Part shown: one piece after another, positions 6,720-12,375 of the stretch
Layout: the number at the start of each line of letters is the position of its first letter
How positions within the stretch are numbered: the stretch's first letter is position 1
DNA from: DASUSF01 sp036375275
GTDB lineage: Bacteria > Pseudomonadota > Alphaproteobacteria > Geminicoccales > Geminicoccaceae
Assembly: GCA_036375275.1 (NCBI GenBank)
Contig: DASUSF010000115.1
Location: forward strand, 1-12,874
Length of the DNA stretch: 12,874 nt
Direction of reading: 5' to 3'
Notes under the pieces: generated by a model
The model's input: the letters and a program-made list of their open reading frames with translations, nothing else
What the model was told of the DNA's origin: nothing
Databases searched by the model: none
Translations under genes and position numbers: made by a program

Positions 6720-7984
6720 GCGACGGCGACCGCAGGAGCTGGTTCGCGCGCTGGCGGCGCGGGCGGGACGAGGAGGGGGACGGCGAGGTCGCGCTGCAGC
6801 GGCCGGAGCCGCCGGCGCCCGACGCGCCGCCCGCGATTCCCGAGCCGCCGGGTCCGGACGCTCCGCCCGAGGTTCCGCCGGCGCCCGGTCCGGATGCGCC
6901 GCCGGAGATTCCGCCGGGCCCGGGGCCGGATGCGCCCCCCGACATCCCGGAGCCACCCGGTCCGGATGCCCCGCCCGAGCTGCCGCCGGTGCCGGGGCCG
7001 GACGTGCCGCCGGGCGTGCCCGAGCCGGCCGCTTCGACCGCCGCCGGGGCCGAAGCGCCGCGCGCCGGCTGGTTCCAGCGCCTGCGCGCCGGCCTCGGGC
7101 GCTCCTCCGGCCGGCTGAAGGACGGGATCGCCTCGATCTTCACCCGGCGCCGGCTGGACCAGGCCAGCCTGGACGAGCTCGAGGAGCTGCTGATCACCGC
7201 CGATCTCGGGGTCGAGACCGCGGCCGATCTGGTCCAGGAGCTGGGCCGGGGCCGGTTCGGCAAGGAGGTCACCGACCACGAGGTGCGGAGCGCCCTTGCC
7301 CAGGCGGTGACCACGATCCTCGAGCCGGTGGCCCGCCCGCTGGAGGTCGACCCGCGCCACCGGCCGGAGGTGATCCTGGTCTGCGGAGTCAACGGGACCG
7401 GCAAGACGACCACCATCGGCAAGCTCGCCCGGCAGTTCCGCGACCGCGGCCGGAAGGTGGTCCTCGCCGCCGGCGACACGTTCCGGGCGGCGGCGATCCA
7501 GCAGCTCCAGATCTGGGGCGCGCGGACCGGCGCGGCCGTGGTGACGCGTCCCGAGGGCGCCGACGCCGCCGGCCTCGCCTACGACGCGCTCGAGCAGGCA
7601 CGCGCCGATGACGCCGACGTCCTGCTGATCGACACCGCCGGCCGGCTGCACAACAAGCAGGCGCTGATGGACGAGCTGGCCAAGGTGGTCCGGGTGCTCA
7701 GGAAGATCGACCCCGAAGCGCCGCACCAGATCCTCCTGGTCCTGGATGCGACGGTCGGCCAGAACGCGCACGCCCAGGTCGAGACCTTCAAGGCCATGGT
7801 GCCGGTCTCGGGGCTGGTCGTGACCAAGCTCGACGGTACCGCGCGGGGCGGCGTGGTGGTGGCGCTGGCCCGCCGCTTCGGCCTCCCGGTGCATGCGGTC
7901 GGGGTCGGCGAGGGGGTCGAGGATCTCCGCGCCTTCGAGGCGCGCCGCTTCGCCGACGCCCTGCTCGGCCTCGAGGCCGCCTGA
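6716..7984 (+). CDS. ftsY: SRP receptor GTPase FtsY with a proline-rich N-terminal repeat
   Basis: Receptor for the signal recognition particle; it forms the FtsY-Ffh GTPase pair that hands ribosomes to SecYEG. Of 422 residues, 1-29 are charged with WFARW. Residues 30-101 are six tandem copies of a 12-residue Pro/Asp repeat, and 118-142 (GWFQRLRAGLGRSSGRLKDG and on) form the basic amphipathic membrane-binding helix. N and G domains follow: G1 GVNGTGKTTTIGKLA (224-238), AGDTFRAAAIQQL (252-264), G3 DTAGR (306-310), DATVGQNA (344-351), G4 TKLDGTARGG (370-379) and GVGEGVEDLRAF (396-407). The start ATG overlaps the mtaB stop (ATGA). The G domain is conventional; the repeat replaces the variable, usually acidic A domain. 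Ffh is encoded 2.3 kb away on the other strand, so the two partners are neighbours. Confidence 0.97.
   Translation: MSDGDRRSWFARWRRGRDEEGDGEVALQRPEPPAPDAPPAIPEPPGPDAPPEVPPAPGPDAPPEIPPGPGPDAPPDIPEPPGPDAPPELPPVPGPDVPPGVPEPAASTAAGAEAPRAGWFQRLRAGLGRSSGRLKDGIASIFTRRRLDQASLDELEELLITADLGVETAADLVQELGRGRFGKEVTDHEVRSALAQAVTTILEPVARPLEVDPRHRPEVILVCGVNGTGKTTTIGKLARQFRDRGRKVVLAAGDTFRAAAIQQLQIWGARTGAAVVTRPEGADAAGLAYDALEQARADDADVLLIDTAGRLHNKQALMDELAKVVRVLRKIDPEAPHQILLVLDATVGQNAHAQVETFKAMVPVSGLVVTKLDGTARGGVVVALARRFGLPVHAVGVGEGVEDLRAFEARRFADALLGLEAA
6803..7018 (+). repeat. Six tandem 36-bp units encoding a PxPPGPDAPPE[IVL] repeat in FtsY
   Basis: Six consecutive in-frame 36-nt units encode PEPPAPDAPPAI, PEPPGPDAPPEV, PPAPGPDAPPEI, PPGPGPDAPPDI, PEPPGPDAPPEL and PPVPGPDVPPGV. 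The PDAPP core is kept in five copies and becomes PDVPP in the last, and each unit ends in a branched aliphatic residue. Synonymous positions differ freely between units (for example GAC/GAT and GCG/GCT/GCC), so the units are old or selected at protein level rather than freshly duplicated. Predicted to form an extended polyproline-II spacer with one acidic residue or more per turn of the repeat. Confidence 0.95.
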
Positions 7985-8018
7985 GCGGGTCGGGCGCCAT
8001 GCCGAGCTTGCCGATCAT

Positions 8019-8052
8019 GCTGCCAGGTGCTACCCGCGCGTTCGCTGGCAGC
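8019..8052. repeat. Perfect 8-bp inverted repeat upstream of mlaD
   Basis: GCTGCCAG (8019-8026) and CTGGCAGC (8045-8052) are perfect reverse complements 18 nt apart, inside the 85-nt gap between ftsY and mlaD. No T-run follows on the plus strand, so a factor-independent terminator is unlikely. A weak promoter-like pair, TTGCCG (8008-8013) and TACCCG (8031-8036) with 17-nt spacing, places one arm in the spacer and the other just after the predicted start. That would be a plausible repressor geometry, but the -10 match is poor. It could also be a chance hairpin in GC-rich DNA. Confidence 0.35.
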
Positions 8053-8069
8053 GGTTGGGGACCAATTCC

Positions 8070-8522
8070 ATGACGAGGAACCTGCTCGAGACCCTGCTCG
8101 GGGGGGTCGTGCTCATCGTGGCCATCGTCTTCCTCTCCTTCGCCTACAGGAGCAGCCAGGTCGGCGACGACGATGGCTACGAGCTGAGGGCGCGGTTCGA
8201 CCGGGTGGACGGGCTGGAGAGGGGCAGCGACGTCCGGATCAGCGGCATCAAGGTCGGGAGCGTCCTCGACCAGACGCTCGATCCGGAGACCTACCGCGCC
8301 GAGGTGCGGTTCACCGTCCGCGAGGACGTCGAGCTGCCGCTCGACACCTCGGCGGCCGTGGTCAGCAACGGCCTGCTCGGCGGCAAGTACCTGCAGCTCG
8401 TGCCGGGCGGCGACATCGAGTTCCTCGAGCCGGGCGGCGAGGTGACCCTGACCCAGTCGGCCGTCAACCTCGAGGACCTGATCGGCCAGGCGATCTTCAG
8501 CCAGGGAGGCGGGGGCGGATGA
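8070..8522 (+). CDS. mlaD: MlaD-like MCE domain lipid-binding protein
   Basis: Membrane-anchored MCE protein of the Mla type; in the known system MlaD hexamers sit on the MlaFEB ABC transporter and carry phospholipid between inner and outer membranes. The 150-residue protein has one N-terminal membrane segment (about 8-25, LLGGVVLIVAIVFLSFAY region). A single MCE domain follows at about 37-113, with RFDRVDGLERGSDVRISGIK (42-61) and VSNGLLGGKYLQLVPGGD (98-115). The tail TLTQSAVNLEDLIGQAIF (126-143) is the standard MlaD ending, and a Gly run closes the protein. The start ATG follows GGGGACC; earlier in-frame codons overlap ftsY. No mlaE, mlaF, mlaB or mlaC lies in the window, so its partners must be elsewhere. 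Its stop overlaps the next gene by ATGA, tying it to the DUF2155 protein. Confidence 0.9.
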   Translation: MTRNLLETLLGGVVLIVAIVFLSFAYRSSQVGDDDGYELRARFDRVDGLERGSDVRISGIKVGSVLDQTLDPETYRAEVRFTVREDVELPLDTSAAVVSNGLLGGKYLQLVPGGDIEFLEPGGEVTLTQSAVNLEDLIGQAIFSQGGGGG

Positions 8523-8965
8523 GGGCGCGACGGGCTCTCCCCCTCGCTGCCCTCGGCCTGCTCTGGCCGGCCCTCGCCCACGGCGAGGCGGTGCTCGAGC
8601 ACGGGGTCGCGGTGCTCCAGGGGCTGGACAAGGTGACCGCGCGGGTCTCGCCGGTCCGGGCGCCGCTCGACCAGCCGATCCGCTTCGGCCGGCTCGAGAT
8701 CATGGTGCGCGCCTGCCGCGAGACGCCGCCGACCGAGCCGCCGGAGAGCGCGGCGTTTCTCGAGATCCGCGAGCTGCCGCCGAAGTCGGAGGCCGAGCGG
8801 GCGCCGGTCGAGCTGTTCTCCGGCTGGATGTTCGCGTCCAGCCCGGCGCTGAACGCGCTGGAGCACCCGGTCTACGACCTCTGGGTGCTGGACTGCGAGG
8901 CGCCGGTCGAGCTCTCGGCGGGTGCCCAGGGCGGCACCGACGGGACGGCGCCGAGGTCGGAGTAG
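8519..8965 (+). CDS. DUF2155 domain-containing secreted protein, function unknown
   Basis: Matches the alphaproteobacterial DUF2155 family as I remember it; no function has been assigned to my knowledge. Residues 1-22 form a signal peptide (two Arg pairs, hydrophobic LPLAALGLLWPALA, then AHG), so the protein should be exported to the periplasm. The domain runs from AVLQGLDKVTARVSPVRAPL (31-50) through RFGRLEIMVRACRETPPTEP (55-74) and FSGWMFASSPALNALEHPVY (100-119) to DLWVLDCE (120-127). The two cysteines, Cys66 and Cys126, both fall in conserved blocks and could form a disulfide. The last 20 residues look unconserved. The start is the ATG of an ATGA overlap with mlaD (GGAGGCGGGGGCGG before it), implying co-translation. 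Its 3' 94 nt overlap aat on the other strand. A role in envelope lipid handling alongside MlaD is inference only. Confidence 0.88.
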   Translation: MRARRALPLAALGLLWPALAHGEAVLEHGVAVLQGLDKVTARVSPVRAPLDQPIRFGRLEIMVRACRETPPTEPPESAAFLEIRELPPKSEAERAPVELFSGWMFASSPALNALEHPVYDLWVLDCEAPVELSAGAQGGTDGTAPRSE

Positions 8966-9552
8966 AACACCGCGCTCCGCCCGAGCGCGTGGCGGAGCGA
9001 GCGCCGGTAGGCATCCCGGCTGACCTCGATCGCCCCGAAGCGCCGGAGATGGTCGGTCACGAACTGGGTGTCGAGCAGGTGGTAGTTGCCGAGCGCGAGC
9101 CGCTCGACCAGGGTCACGAGGGCGACCTTGCTGGCGTCCCGCTCGAGCGAGAACATGCTCTCGCCGAAGAACGCGGCGCCGATCGAGACCCCGTACAGCC
9201 CCCCGACCAGCCGCCCGTCGAGCCACGCCTCGACGCTGTGCGCGTAGCCGAGGCGATGGAGCTCGCTGTAGAGGGCGATCAGCTCGTCGTTCAGCCAGGT
9301 GCGCGGCCGGCTGACGCGCGGCTCCGCGCAGGCCTCGACCACGAGCCGGAACGCATGGTCGATCCTGACCGTGAAGCGCTGCTGGCGGACCACCTTCTTG
9401 AGGCTCCGCGACATGTGGAACTGCTCGAGCGGCAGGACCCCGCGCCGCCGCGGCTCGATCCAGTGGATGGTCGGATCGTGGCGGTCGTTGGCCATGGGGA
9501 ACAGGCCGCTCGCGTAGGCGCAGAGCAGGAGTTCGGGCGTGAGCCTCGGCAT
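8872..9552 (-). CDS. aat: Leucyl/phenylalanyl-tRNA--protein transferase Aat
   Basis: Transfers Leu or Phe from aminoacyl-tRNA to proteins with N-terminal Lys or Arg, marking them for ClpS-ClpAP degradation. The 226-residue protein carries the family blocks YASGLFPMAND (13-23), HWIEPRRRGVLPL (30-42), FHMSRSLKK (45-53), TWLNDE (85-90), LHRLGYAHSVEAW (98-110), LVGGLYGVSIGAAFFGESMF (115-134), ASKVAL (140-145) and LLDTQFVTDHLRRFGA (159-174). The family match fades after about residue 198, and the Ser/Pro-rich tail (198-226) is encoded wholly on the strand opposite the DUF2155 gene. I start at the ATG giving MPRLTPELLLCAYASG; a further in-frame ATG at 9603 reaches into accC. It follows accC by 53 nt, the usual alphaproteobacterial order accB-accC-aat. 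A small hairpin covers its ribosome site. Confidence 0.94.
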   Translation of the reverse strand: MPRLTPELLLCAYASGLFPMANDRHDPTIHWIEPRRRGVLPLEQFHMSRSLKKVVRQQRFTVRIDHAFRLVVEACAEPRVSRPRTWLNDELIALYSELHRLGYAHSVEAWLDGRLVGGLYGVSIGAAFFGESMFSLERDASKVALVTLVERLALGNYHLLDTQFVTDHLRRFGAIEVSRDAYRRSLRHALGRSAVFYSDLGAVPSVPPWAPAESSTGASQSSTQRS

Positions 9553-9554
9553 GT

Positions 9555-9594
9555 CCCTTCGATAAAGGGGCGCGGGCGGCTGAACAAGCCCGCG
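9555..9594 (-). other. Two small hairpins in the accC-aat gap, one covering the aat ribosome site
   Basis: In the transcript sense (minus strand), CGCGGGC (9594-9588) pairs with GCCCGCG (9577-9571) over 7 bp around a 10-nt loop. Just after it, CCCTT (9569-9565) pairs with AAGGG (9559-9555) around the 5-nt loop TATCG. The AAGGG is the only purine-rich ribosome site before the aat ATG (9552-9550), spaced very closely. The second hairpin could therefore dampen aat translation relative to accC, or the first could act in partial termination or mRNA processing. Neither is followed by a U-run. Both are short enough to arise by chance. Confidence 0.35.
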
Positions 9595-9605
9595 GAGGCG
9601 CACGC

Positions 9606-10958
9606 TCAGGCGTTCTTCTGCCAGCGCTCGAGGAATTCACCCAGCCAGCCGGTGTGATACGCGCCGCGCTGGAACGCCGGCTCCTCGATGATCGCGGAAA
9701 GCAGGGGAATGCTGCTCGGCGGACCGGTGATCACGTACTCGCCGAGCGCCCGCCGGAGCCGCATCAGGCAGCTCGCCCGGTCGCTGTCGTGCACGATCAG
9801 CTTGCCGATCAGGCTGTCGTAGTGCGGCGGCACGACGGCGCCCGCGTAGAGCGCGCTGTCGACCCGGACGCCCGGGCCGCTCGGAGCGTGATAGGCCTCG
9901 ACCCGGCCCGGGCGCGGCAGCAGGCTCACCGGGTCCTCGGCGTTGATCCGCACCTCGATCGCATGGCCCTCGAAGCGGACGTCGGCCTGCGCGAGGTCGA
10001 GCGGCTCGCCGGCGGCGATCCGGATCTGGGTGCGCACGAGGTCGATCCCGGTGACCGCCTCGGTGACCGGGTGCTCGACCTGGAGGCGGGTGTTCATCTC
10101 GATGAAGTGGAACGCGCCGTCCTCGTAGAGGAACTCGACCGTGCCGACCCCGAGGTAGCCGAGCTCCTGGACCGCCTTGCGCACCCGCTCGCCGATCTCG
10201 ACGCGCTGGCGCTCGTCGAGCGCGGGCGAGGGGGCCTCCTCGATCAGCTTCTGGTGGCGACGCTGGATCGAGCAGTCGCGCTCGCCGAGATGGATGCAGT
10301 GGCCGCGGCCGTCCGCGACCACCTGGATCTCGATGTGGCGCGGCCGCTCCAGATACTTCTCGATGTACACCCGGTCGTCGCCGAACCCGGCCTTGGCCTC
10401 GCCGCGCGCCCGCCGGTAGCCGTCGAGCAGCTCCGCCTCGTCGCGCGCGACCACCATGCCGCGGCCGCCGCCGCCGGCGGTGGCCTTGATCAGCACCGGA
10501 TAGCCGGTCGCCTCGGCCGCCTCCCTCGCCGCGACCTCGTGCGCGACCGGGCCGTCGGTGCCGGGCACCACCGGGAGTCCGAGCCGCCGCATGGTCTCCT
10601 TGGCGACGATCTTGTCGCCCATGACCCGGATGTGCTCCGGGCGCGGGCCGATGAAGGTGATGCCGTGCTCGATCACCATCTGGGCGAAGTCGCCGTTCTC
10701 GGCGAGAAAGCCGTAGCCCGGGTGGATCGCGTCCGCGCCGGTGATCTCCGCGGCGGCGAGGATCGCGGCCTTGTTGAGGTACGACTCGGCCGCGGGGGGC
10801 GGGCCGATGCAGACGCTCTCGTCGGCGAGGCGGACGTGCATGGCGGCCGAATCCGCGGTCGAGTGCACCGCAACGGTCTCGACGCCGAGCTCGCGACATG
10901 CGCGGATCACGCGGAGGGCGATCTCGCCGCGGTTGGCGATCAGGACCTTGTCGAACAC
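9606..10958 (-). CDS. accC: Acetyl-CoA carboxylase, biotin carboxylase subunit AccC
   Basis: ATP-dependent carboxylation of the biotin on AccB, first half-reaction of acetyl-CoA carboxylase, initiating fatty-acid synthesis in the cytosol. The 450-residue length equals the family norm. Features are the N-terminal MFDKVLIANRGEIALRVIRA (1-20), HPGYGFLAEN (79-88), ATP-grasp residues Lys116 and Lys159 and the glycine loop GGGGRGM (162-168). They are followed by HIEIQVV (208-214), GERDCSIQRRHQKLIEEAPS (225-244), the metal/biotin site FIEMNTRLQVEHPVTE (285-300) with Glu288 and Arg292, and GPGVRVDSALYAG (361-373). The start codon is GTG (10956-10958), 16 nt after the accB stop, with a weak GGGG ribosome site, so translation is probably coupled to accB. 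All expected catalytic residues that I know are present. Confidence 0.97.
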   Translation of the reverse strand: MFDKVLIANRGEIALRVIRACRELGVETVAVHSTADSAAMHVRLADESVCIGPPPAAESYLNKAAILAAAEITGADAIHPGYGFLAENGDFAQMVIEHGITFIGPRPEHIRVMGDKIVAKETMRRLGLPVVPGTDGPVAHEVAAREAAEATGYPVLIKATAGGGGRGMVVARDEAELLDGYRRARGEAKAGFGDDRVYIEKYLERPRHIEIQVVADGRGHCIHLGERDCSIQRRHQKLIEEAPSPALDERQRVEIGERVRKAVQELGYLGVGTVEFLYEDGAFHFIEMNTRLQVEHPVTEAVTGIDLVRTQIRIAAGEPLDLAQADVRFEGHAIEVRINAEDPVSLLPRPGRVEAYHAPSGPGVRVDSALYAGAVVPPHYDSLIGKLIVHDSDRASCLMRLRRALGEYVITGPPSSIPLLSAIIEEPAFQRGAYHTGWLGEFLERWQKNA

Positions 10959-10974
10959 GACCCCGGCGCCCGAC

Positions 10975-11430
10975 CTACTCGATCACAAGGAGCAGCTCGC
11001 CGTACTCGACGGGCTCGCCGCTCCGGATCATGATCTCCCGCACCCGGCCGGCCTTCGGGGCCCGGATCGGGTTCATCACCTTCATCGCCTCGATGATCAG
11101 CAGCGTCTGCCCCTCGCGTACCTCGCTGCCGGCGCTGACGAACGGCGCGGCCCCGGGTTCGGGCGTGAGATAGACCGTGCCCACCATCGGCGCCCGGATC
11201 GCACCCGGATGATCCGGCTCAGGCTCGCGCGCCGGCGCCGCCTCTCCGGCCAGGCTCGCGGTGGCGGCCGGCGCGGCGGCGCCGGCGACCGACGTGAAGA
11301 CCGGCGCCGGCTGGCGCGCCACGCGGATCCGCGCCTCGCCTTCGGCGAGCTCGATCTCGGTCAACCCGGTCCGTTGCAGGAGCTCCGCCAGGGTTTCGAT
11401 CAGCTTGGTGTCGACGTCCAGTCGTGCCAT
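10975..11430 (-). CDS. accB: Acetyl-CoA carboxylase biotin carboxyl carrier protein AccB (BCCP)
   Basis: Carrier whose biotin is carboxylated by AccC and then donates the carboxyl group to acetyl-CoA on AccAD. The 151-residue protein has an N-terminal dimerisation/helical part (LDVDTKLIETLAELL, 4-18) and a short Ala/Pro linker (about 41-75). The biotinyl domain (78-151) carries the biotinylation motif EAMKVMN (114-120) with Lys117 as acceptor. The thumb-like insertion typical of BCCP is visible in TPEPGAAPFV (89-98). I start at ATG 11428-11430 because MARLDVDTKLIETLAELL matches the family start; the frame stays open 57 codons upstream without conserved sequence. A CCGCC-TGAA-GGCGG hairpin (11451-11438) lies just before the ATG and covers part of the ribosome site. 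Many alphaproteobacteria carry aroQ upstream; here it is absent. Confidence 0.96.
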   Translation of the reverse strand: MARLDVDTKLIETLAELLQRTGLTEIELAEGEARIRVARQPAPVFTSVAGAAAPAATASLAGEAAPAREPEPDHPGAIRAPMVGTVYLTPEPGAAPFVSAGSEVREGQTLLIIEAMKVMNPIRAPKAGRVREIMIRSGEPVEYGELLLVIE

Positions 11431-11826
11431 CGGTTTCCCGCCTTCAGGCGGCCGCCCGCCGGCGCACATTCGCCGCCACGTCTCCAACTCCTCCCTCGCG
11501 GCGACGCCCCCGATCGAGGTCACGCCGCTCAACGGAGGAGCGAACCCCATCACGATCGCGCACGTCTCCTGCACGGTAGTTATGAAGTAAACACAGTTCA
11601 ATCAATGGTTACGCATCCTTCATCCGGGCAGCGGTCCGTTGGTGTCGGCCGTCCGGGTCGTACCGGGGAGCGCAGGGCGACACCACGGGTTGCCGGTCAG
11701 CGGCTGCCGCTCCGAGGCCGCGTTTTAGCTGCGCTGCAGCAATCTGGCAATTGTGTGACCATCGCTTTCCTCTGGCCGTGCGGGACGTGCCCTCTAAGAT
11801 GCCGGCGGCTGCAGCGGGGGAGGCGC
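11431..11826. other. Divergent intergenic region, accB versus TRAP transporter
   Basis: A 396-nt stretch without a convincing gene. The accB-side leader is about 140 nt if the promoter at 11577-11605 is right. The part around 11577-11610 is clearly more AT-rich than the surroundings. On the plus strand, before the TRAP genes, a TAAGAT (11795-11800) could serve as a -10 but has no good -35 at the right distance. A small GCTGC-gct-GCAGC palindrome lies at 11728-11740. I found no tRNA-like fold, terminator or conserved small ORF here. Confidence 0.6.
11577..11605 (-). promoter_or_regulatory. Promoter candidate for accB-accC-aat
   Basis: On the minus strand, TTGATT (11605-11600) and TAACTA (11582-11577) are separated by exactly 17 nt, in the only AT-rich patch of this intergenic region. 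The predicted start near 11570 gives an accB leader of about 140 nt. It agrees with the sigma-70 consensus at four of six positions in each hexamer. Found by eye; no experimental support. Confidence 0.5.
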
Positions 11827-12372
11827 ATGGACGCTCTGGCGCGCGTGGTGCGCGCGATCGACCGGATCAACGATCTGATCGGCAAGGGCATCGCCTGGCT
11901 GACGCTCGCGATGGTCCTGATCACCTTCTTCGTGTGCGTGATGCGCTACGGCTTCAATTGGGGCCGGGTCTGGATCCAGGAGGCCTACGTCTGGCTGCAC
12001 GGCATCGTGTTCATGGTCGGCGCCGGCTACACCCTCCTGCACAACGGCCACGTCCGGGTCGACATCTTCTACCGGCCGGGCAGCCCGCGGCACAAAGCCT
12101 GGGTCGACCTGTTCGGCGCGCTGGTCCTCCTGCTGCCGATCGTGATCATGGTGTTCTGGGTCAGCTGGCCCTACGTGCTCGAGAGCTGGATCAAGCTCGA
12201 GGGATCGCGGGAGGCGGGCGGCCTGCAGGGTCTGTTCCTGCTGAAATCTGTGATCCTGGTGTTCTGCGTGCTCATCGGCCTGCAGGGGATCTCGCTCGCG
12301 CTCCGGAGCGTCCTCGTGCTCCGCGGCCATCCGGAATTCCAGCCCGAGGAGCCCGAGGTGGGGGCGGTCTGA
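11827..12372 (+). CDS. TRAP transporter small permease subunit (DctQ family)
   Basis: Small integral membrane subunit of a tripartite ATP-independent periplasmic transporter, which uses an ion gradient and a periplasmic binding protein to import organic acids or related solutes. The 181-residue protein has four predicted membrane segments at about 20-40, 51-71, 93-115 and 137-157. The most conserved part is VWIQEAYVWLHGIVFMVGAG (48-67) and LHNGHVRVDIFYRP (71-84), which resembles the mannitol/chloroaromatic-type TRAP group (COG4665, from memory) rather than the C4-dicarboxylate group. The ATG follows a strong GGGGGAGG ribosome site. The large subunit begins 3 nt after its stop. No periplasmic DctP-type gene is seen in the window, so the substrate cannot be assigned. 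Confidence 0.92.
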   Translation: MDALARVVRAIDRINDLIGKGIAWLTLAMVLITFFVCVMRYGFNWGRVWIQEAYVWLHGIVFMVGAGYTLLHNGHVRVDIFYRPGSPRHKAWVDLFGALVLLLPIVIMVFWVSWPYVLESWIKLEGSREAGGLQGLFLLKSVILVFCVLIGLQGISLALRSVLVLRGHPEFQPEEPEVGAV

Positions 12373-12375
12373 GCC

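Noticed and set aside
6803..7018. CRISPR or noncoding minisatellite for the 36-bp repeat
   Set aside because: Units are in frame inside ftsY, adjacent without spacers, and diverge mainly at silent positions, so it is a coding repeat.
5406..7894. Long minus-strand open frames opposite mtaB and ftsY
   Set aside because: Shadows of real plus-strand genes in GC-rich DNA with few chance stops; no family signature, and rich in Arg, Gly and Pro.
11431..11601. 57-codon in-frame N-terminal extension of accB
   Set aside because: Not conserved in BCCP, lacks the family start, and would overlap the proposed promoter; open frame by composition only.
11728..11807. Sigma-54 or CRP-type site before the TRAP genes
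   Set aside because: TGGCAATTGTGTG and CTGGCCGTGCGG were tested by eye, but the GG-N10-GC spacing fails, and the TGTGA half-site lacks a partner.
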